Shown one piece after another: positions 6,011 to 7,687 of a stretch of 7,687 nt of DNA. Under the pieces are notes generated by a model. The model was given only the letters and a program-made list of their open reading frames with translations. It made no database searches and was not told where the DNA came from. Made by a program: the position numbers and the translations under genes. Every line of letters starts with the position of its first letter. Position 1 is the stretch's first letter. The DNA lies in the NCBI GenBank assembly GCA_003535195.1, contig DOHN01000210.1:425-8111 (forward strand). The letters are read 5' to 3'. The DNA comes from Ruminiclostridium sp. GTDB taxonomy: Bacteria; Bacillota; Clostridia; DSM-8532.

Positions 6011-7315
6011 ATGAACAATTTGGAACAAAAAGTATTATCTTATATCGACCGGCATACTGACGAGCTGGATACTCTTCTTTCACGCCTGCTTAAAATCCAG
6101 TCTGTGAATTACAGCAGCCACGGGGACGAGGAAAAATGTGAAGAGCTCATCATGAATGAATACCATAGCCTGGGGCTGGAGGCTGAAAAATATTTCCCCG
6201 ACAGTGTTCCGGGGGTTACTGAAAGCTCCGGCTACCTGCCGGGGCGCGGTACGGACCGCCGTCCTAATTTCTGCGGTACTTACCGTGCACCCAATGCGGT
6301 GAAAAAAGTGATGCTGGCAGCCCACACAGATGTAATGCCCAGCGGTGACCCTGAGCAGTGGACCGTCGATCCCTTCGGCGGCGTTATTAAGGATGGCCGT
6401 ATTTACGGGCGGGGCGCCAACGATAACAAATTTGGTATTGCCAGCTCGATTATGGCTTTAAAAGCCATTTTAGAATCTGGAATAGAGCTGGAAAACGATG
6501 TGGTTCTGGAATCCTATTGCGATGAGGAATACGGCGGAGGAAACGGAGCTCTGGGCGCAAGCCTGAAGCATCAGTGCGATGCCATTATCAATATGGATGG
6601 CGGCAACTATGAGATCTGGAGCTGCTCCATGGGCGGCCAGGTATTGGAGATCAACGTGAAGACGGTTGAGCCCCAGGACTCTTCTACATTGACAGTGGAT
6701 GCACTTTTAGTGGTACGGGAAGAACTGCAGCCATTTATTAAAAACCGTCACGCAGAGCTGGAGGCTGACCGGTACTTTGCCGGAACAGATATGGAACGCT
6801 CCGCATTCCGGTTCTACGAATTCCTTGCGGGAAACGGTGATATCGGCTGCAATCTGGACCGGGGCAAGCTCAGCTTTGTATTCTATACCAACAAGCCGCA
6901 GGAACACATCAAAGCGGAACTGGCTGAGGTTTCCGGGCGGATCAAAGCAAGACTGGATAAAATGGGCGTAATAGCCGGTGAATTCAAGCCTATGTCCAGG
7001 TTCTTCCATTGTCTGTTCCTCCCTGATGAGGATGAGACCCTGCAGATATTGAAGCAGGCGGCTGAGGAATCTGCCGGCCGCCCGGTGAAAATTTCGGGAG
7101 CATGTTTGTCCGACCTGTCGGTATTTTTGAAATACGGATCACCTGTAAGTTTGAATTTTGGCCTTGTCAGAGACTTTAAACTCTATGGCGGCGCACATCA
7201 GTTTGACGAATTTGTGGATCAGAAAGAATTTCATGAGCACTGCAAGGCTGTTGCATTGTTTCTCCTTCGCTGGTGCGGGGCCCATGAAGTGAATAATAAT
7301 AAGAGAGGTATATAA
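6011..7315 (+). CDS. M20-family metallo-hydrolase (ArgE/DapE/carboxypeptidase-like)
   Basis: Encodes 434 residues, normal for M20 peptidases/deacylases, with no signal peptide, so cytoplasmic. Start ATG 6011 follows AGGTGA at 6001-6006. All residues expected for the two-zinc site are visible: H105 and D107 in H-T-D-V, bridging D138 in G-R-G-A-N-D-N-K, general base E172 and ligand E173 in D-E-E-Y-G-G, D196 in N-M-D-G-G, and H396 in G-G-A-H-Q-F-D-E. Residues about 205-325 form the inserted lid/dimerisation domain. Family members hydrolyse peptide or N-acyl amide bonds (acetylornithine, succinyl-diaminopimelate, dipeptides, N-acyl amino acids). The gene follows the permease by 13 bases and the NagB-like gene begins one base after its stop, so it belongs to the uptake operon. 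It may remove an acyl or aminoacyl group from the imported compound, which is inference; a dipeptidase role is also possible. Confidence 0.92.
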   Translation: MNNLEQKVLSYIDRHTDELDTLLSRLLKIQSVNYSSHGDEEKCEELIMNEYHSLGLEAEKYFPDSVPGVTESSGYLPGRGTDRRPNFCGTYRAPNAVKKVMLAAHTDVMPSGDPEQWTVDPFGGVIKDGRIYGRGANDNKFGIASSIMALKAILESGIELENDVVLESYCDEEYGGGNGALGASLKHQCDAIINMDGGNYEIWSCSMGGQVLEINVKTVEPQDSSTLTVDALLVVREELQPFIKNRHAELEADRYFAGTDMERSAFRFYEFLAGNGDIGCNLDRGKLSFVFYTNKPQEHIKAELAEVSGRIKARLDKMGVIAGEFKPMSRFFHCLFLPDEDETLQILKQAAEESAGRPVKISGACLSDLSVFLKYGSPVSLNFGLVRDFKLYGGAHQFDEFVDQKEFHEHCKAVALFLLRWCGAHEVNNNKRGI

Positions 7316-7316
7316 C

Positions 7317-7687
7317 ATGAACAAAGAATTCTTCTTTAGACCGGCATCCTGGCTGCCTTCCAGAGACGTGGAAATGCTTGAAAGAGTACGCAATATTAAG
7401 CGCGAGGAAATGGAATACACCAACGAAAACGGTTTTAGTGTAAAAGTAGTCATTGATCCTACGTTAATACTGGTGCAGGATATTTTTCACAGATTTTACT
7501 TAAGCGATGTCATGGATAAGCACCTGACGGCAATTTTTCCGAATCAGTGGCCCGGAGCCTACTCCGCGGTAGCTGAAATGATTAATAAATATAATGTCAA
7601 CTGTCGGAATGTCGATGCCTTTGCTATGGACGAATGGGCCGACGAGGATGGCAATGTTGCACCGCTGACCTATGGTGCAGGCTTGGG
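7317..7687 (+). CDS. NagB-like sugar-phosphate isomerase/deaminase, 3'-truncated
   Basis: Only the first 123 codons are in the window and the frame runs open off the right edge. The ATG at 7317 has AGAGG at 7304-7308, 8 bases upstream and inside the end of the M20 gene, so translation is coupled. Residues 94-119 read V-N-C-R-N-V-D-A-F-A-M-D-E-W-A-D-E-D-G-N-V-A-P-L-T-Y. The F-x-M-D-E core corresponds to the catalytic-Asp region of glucosamine-6-phosphate deaminases (F-N-M-D-E-Y in NagB), and the A-D-E-D-G-N-V-A-P extension is typical of a divergent NagB-like subgroup often annotated as glucosamine-6-phosphate isomerase. A N-P/F-P-x-Q-W-P-G-A-Y-S region near 75-83 and A-E-M-I-N-K-Y (86-92) precede it. 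Expected role: cytoplasmic isomerisation, possibly with deamination, of a (amino)sugar phosphate. The rest of the active site lies outside the window. Confidence 0.82.
   Translation, partial: MNKEFFFRPASWLPSRDVEMLERVRNIKREEMEYTNENGFSVKVVIDPTLILVQDIFHRFYLSDVMDKHLTAIFPNQWPGAYSAVAEMINKYNVNCRNVDAFAMDEWADEDGNVAPLTYGAGL

Noticed and set aside
1..7687. Mobile elements, CRISPR arrays, tRNA or rRNA genes
   Set aside because: I found no transposase or integrase frame, no regularly spaced repeats, and no tRNA-like cloverleaf in the gaps; the coding density leaves little room for them.

Overview
This window looks like part of a carbohydrate-acquisition locus from a Gram-positive anaerobe, most likely a member of the Clostridia (Firmicutes/Bacillota). 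The evidence for that is AG-rich ribosome binding sites before nearly every gene, a substrate-binding protein with a lipoprotein signal instead of a periplasmic export signal, a cysteine-rich exported protein, a TTG start codon and moderate GC content. The species cannot be named from the sequence.

Layout, all on the + strand. Positions 2-535 hold the 3' part of a SIS-domain sugar-phosphate isomerase gene cut by the left edge. Positions 586-1362 encode a DeoR-family repressor. A 151-base gap then carries a convincing sigma-A promoter with an imperfect dyad just downstream of its -10. Positions 1514-2209 encode a GntR/FCD regulator. A 144-base gap repeats 18 bases of that dyad exactly. It is followed by a complete CUT2 (ribose/galactose-type) ABC importer: lipoprotein binding protein (2354-3403), double-ATPase (3495-5003) and permease (5008-5997). 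Close behind are an M20 metallo-hydrolase (6011-7315) and, one base later, a NagB-like sugar-phosphate isomerase/deaminase (7317 to the right edge, incomplete).

Probable logic (inference): the importer brings in a monosaccharide or small sugar derivative, the M20 enzyme removes an acyl or amide-linked group, and the NagB-like and SIS enzymes act on the phosphorylated sugar. An M20 hydrolase beside a NagB-like protein suggests an N-acylated amino sugar or a related conjugate, but the substrate is not proven. The GntR protein is the best candidate for the shared operator in front of its own gene and of the transport operon. The DeoR protein would sense a sugar phosphate.

The most notable non-coding structure lies between the binding-protein and ATPase genes. 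A strong hairpin (3434-3468) lacks a U tract. Its 5' arm is also complementary over 11 consecutive pairs, one of them G-U, to the ATPase ribosome binding site (3482-3492), so two mutually exclusive RNA folds are possible. I see no mobile element, CRISPR array, tRNA or rRNA, and no gene-free stretch longer than about 150 bases. The gene content itself is a familiar kind of sugar operon; I do not see a clearly new type of system.
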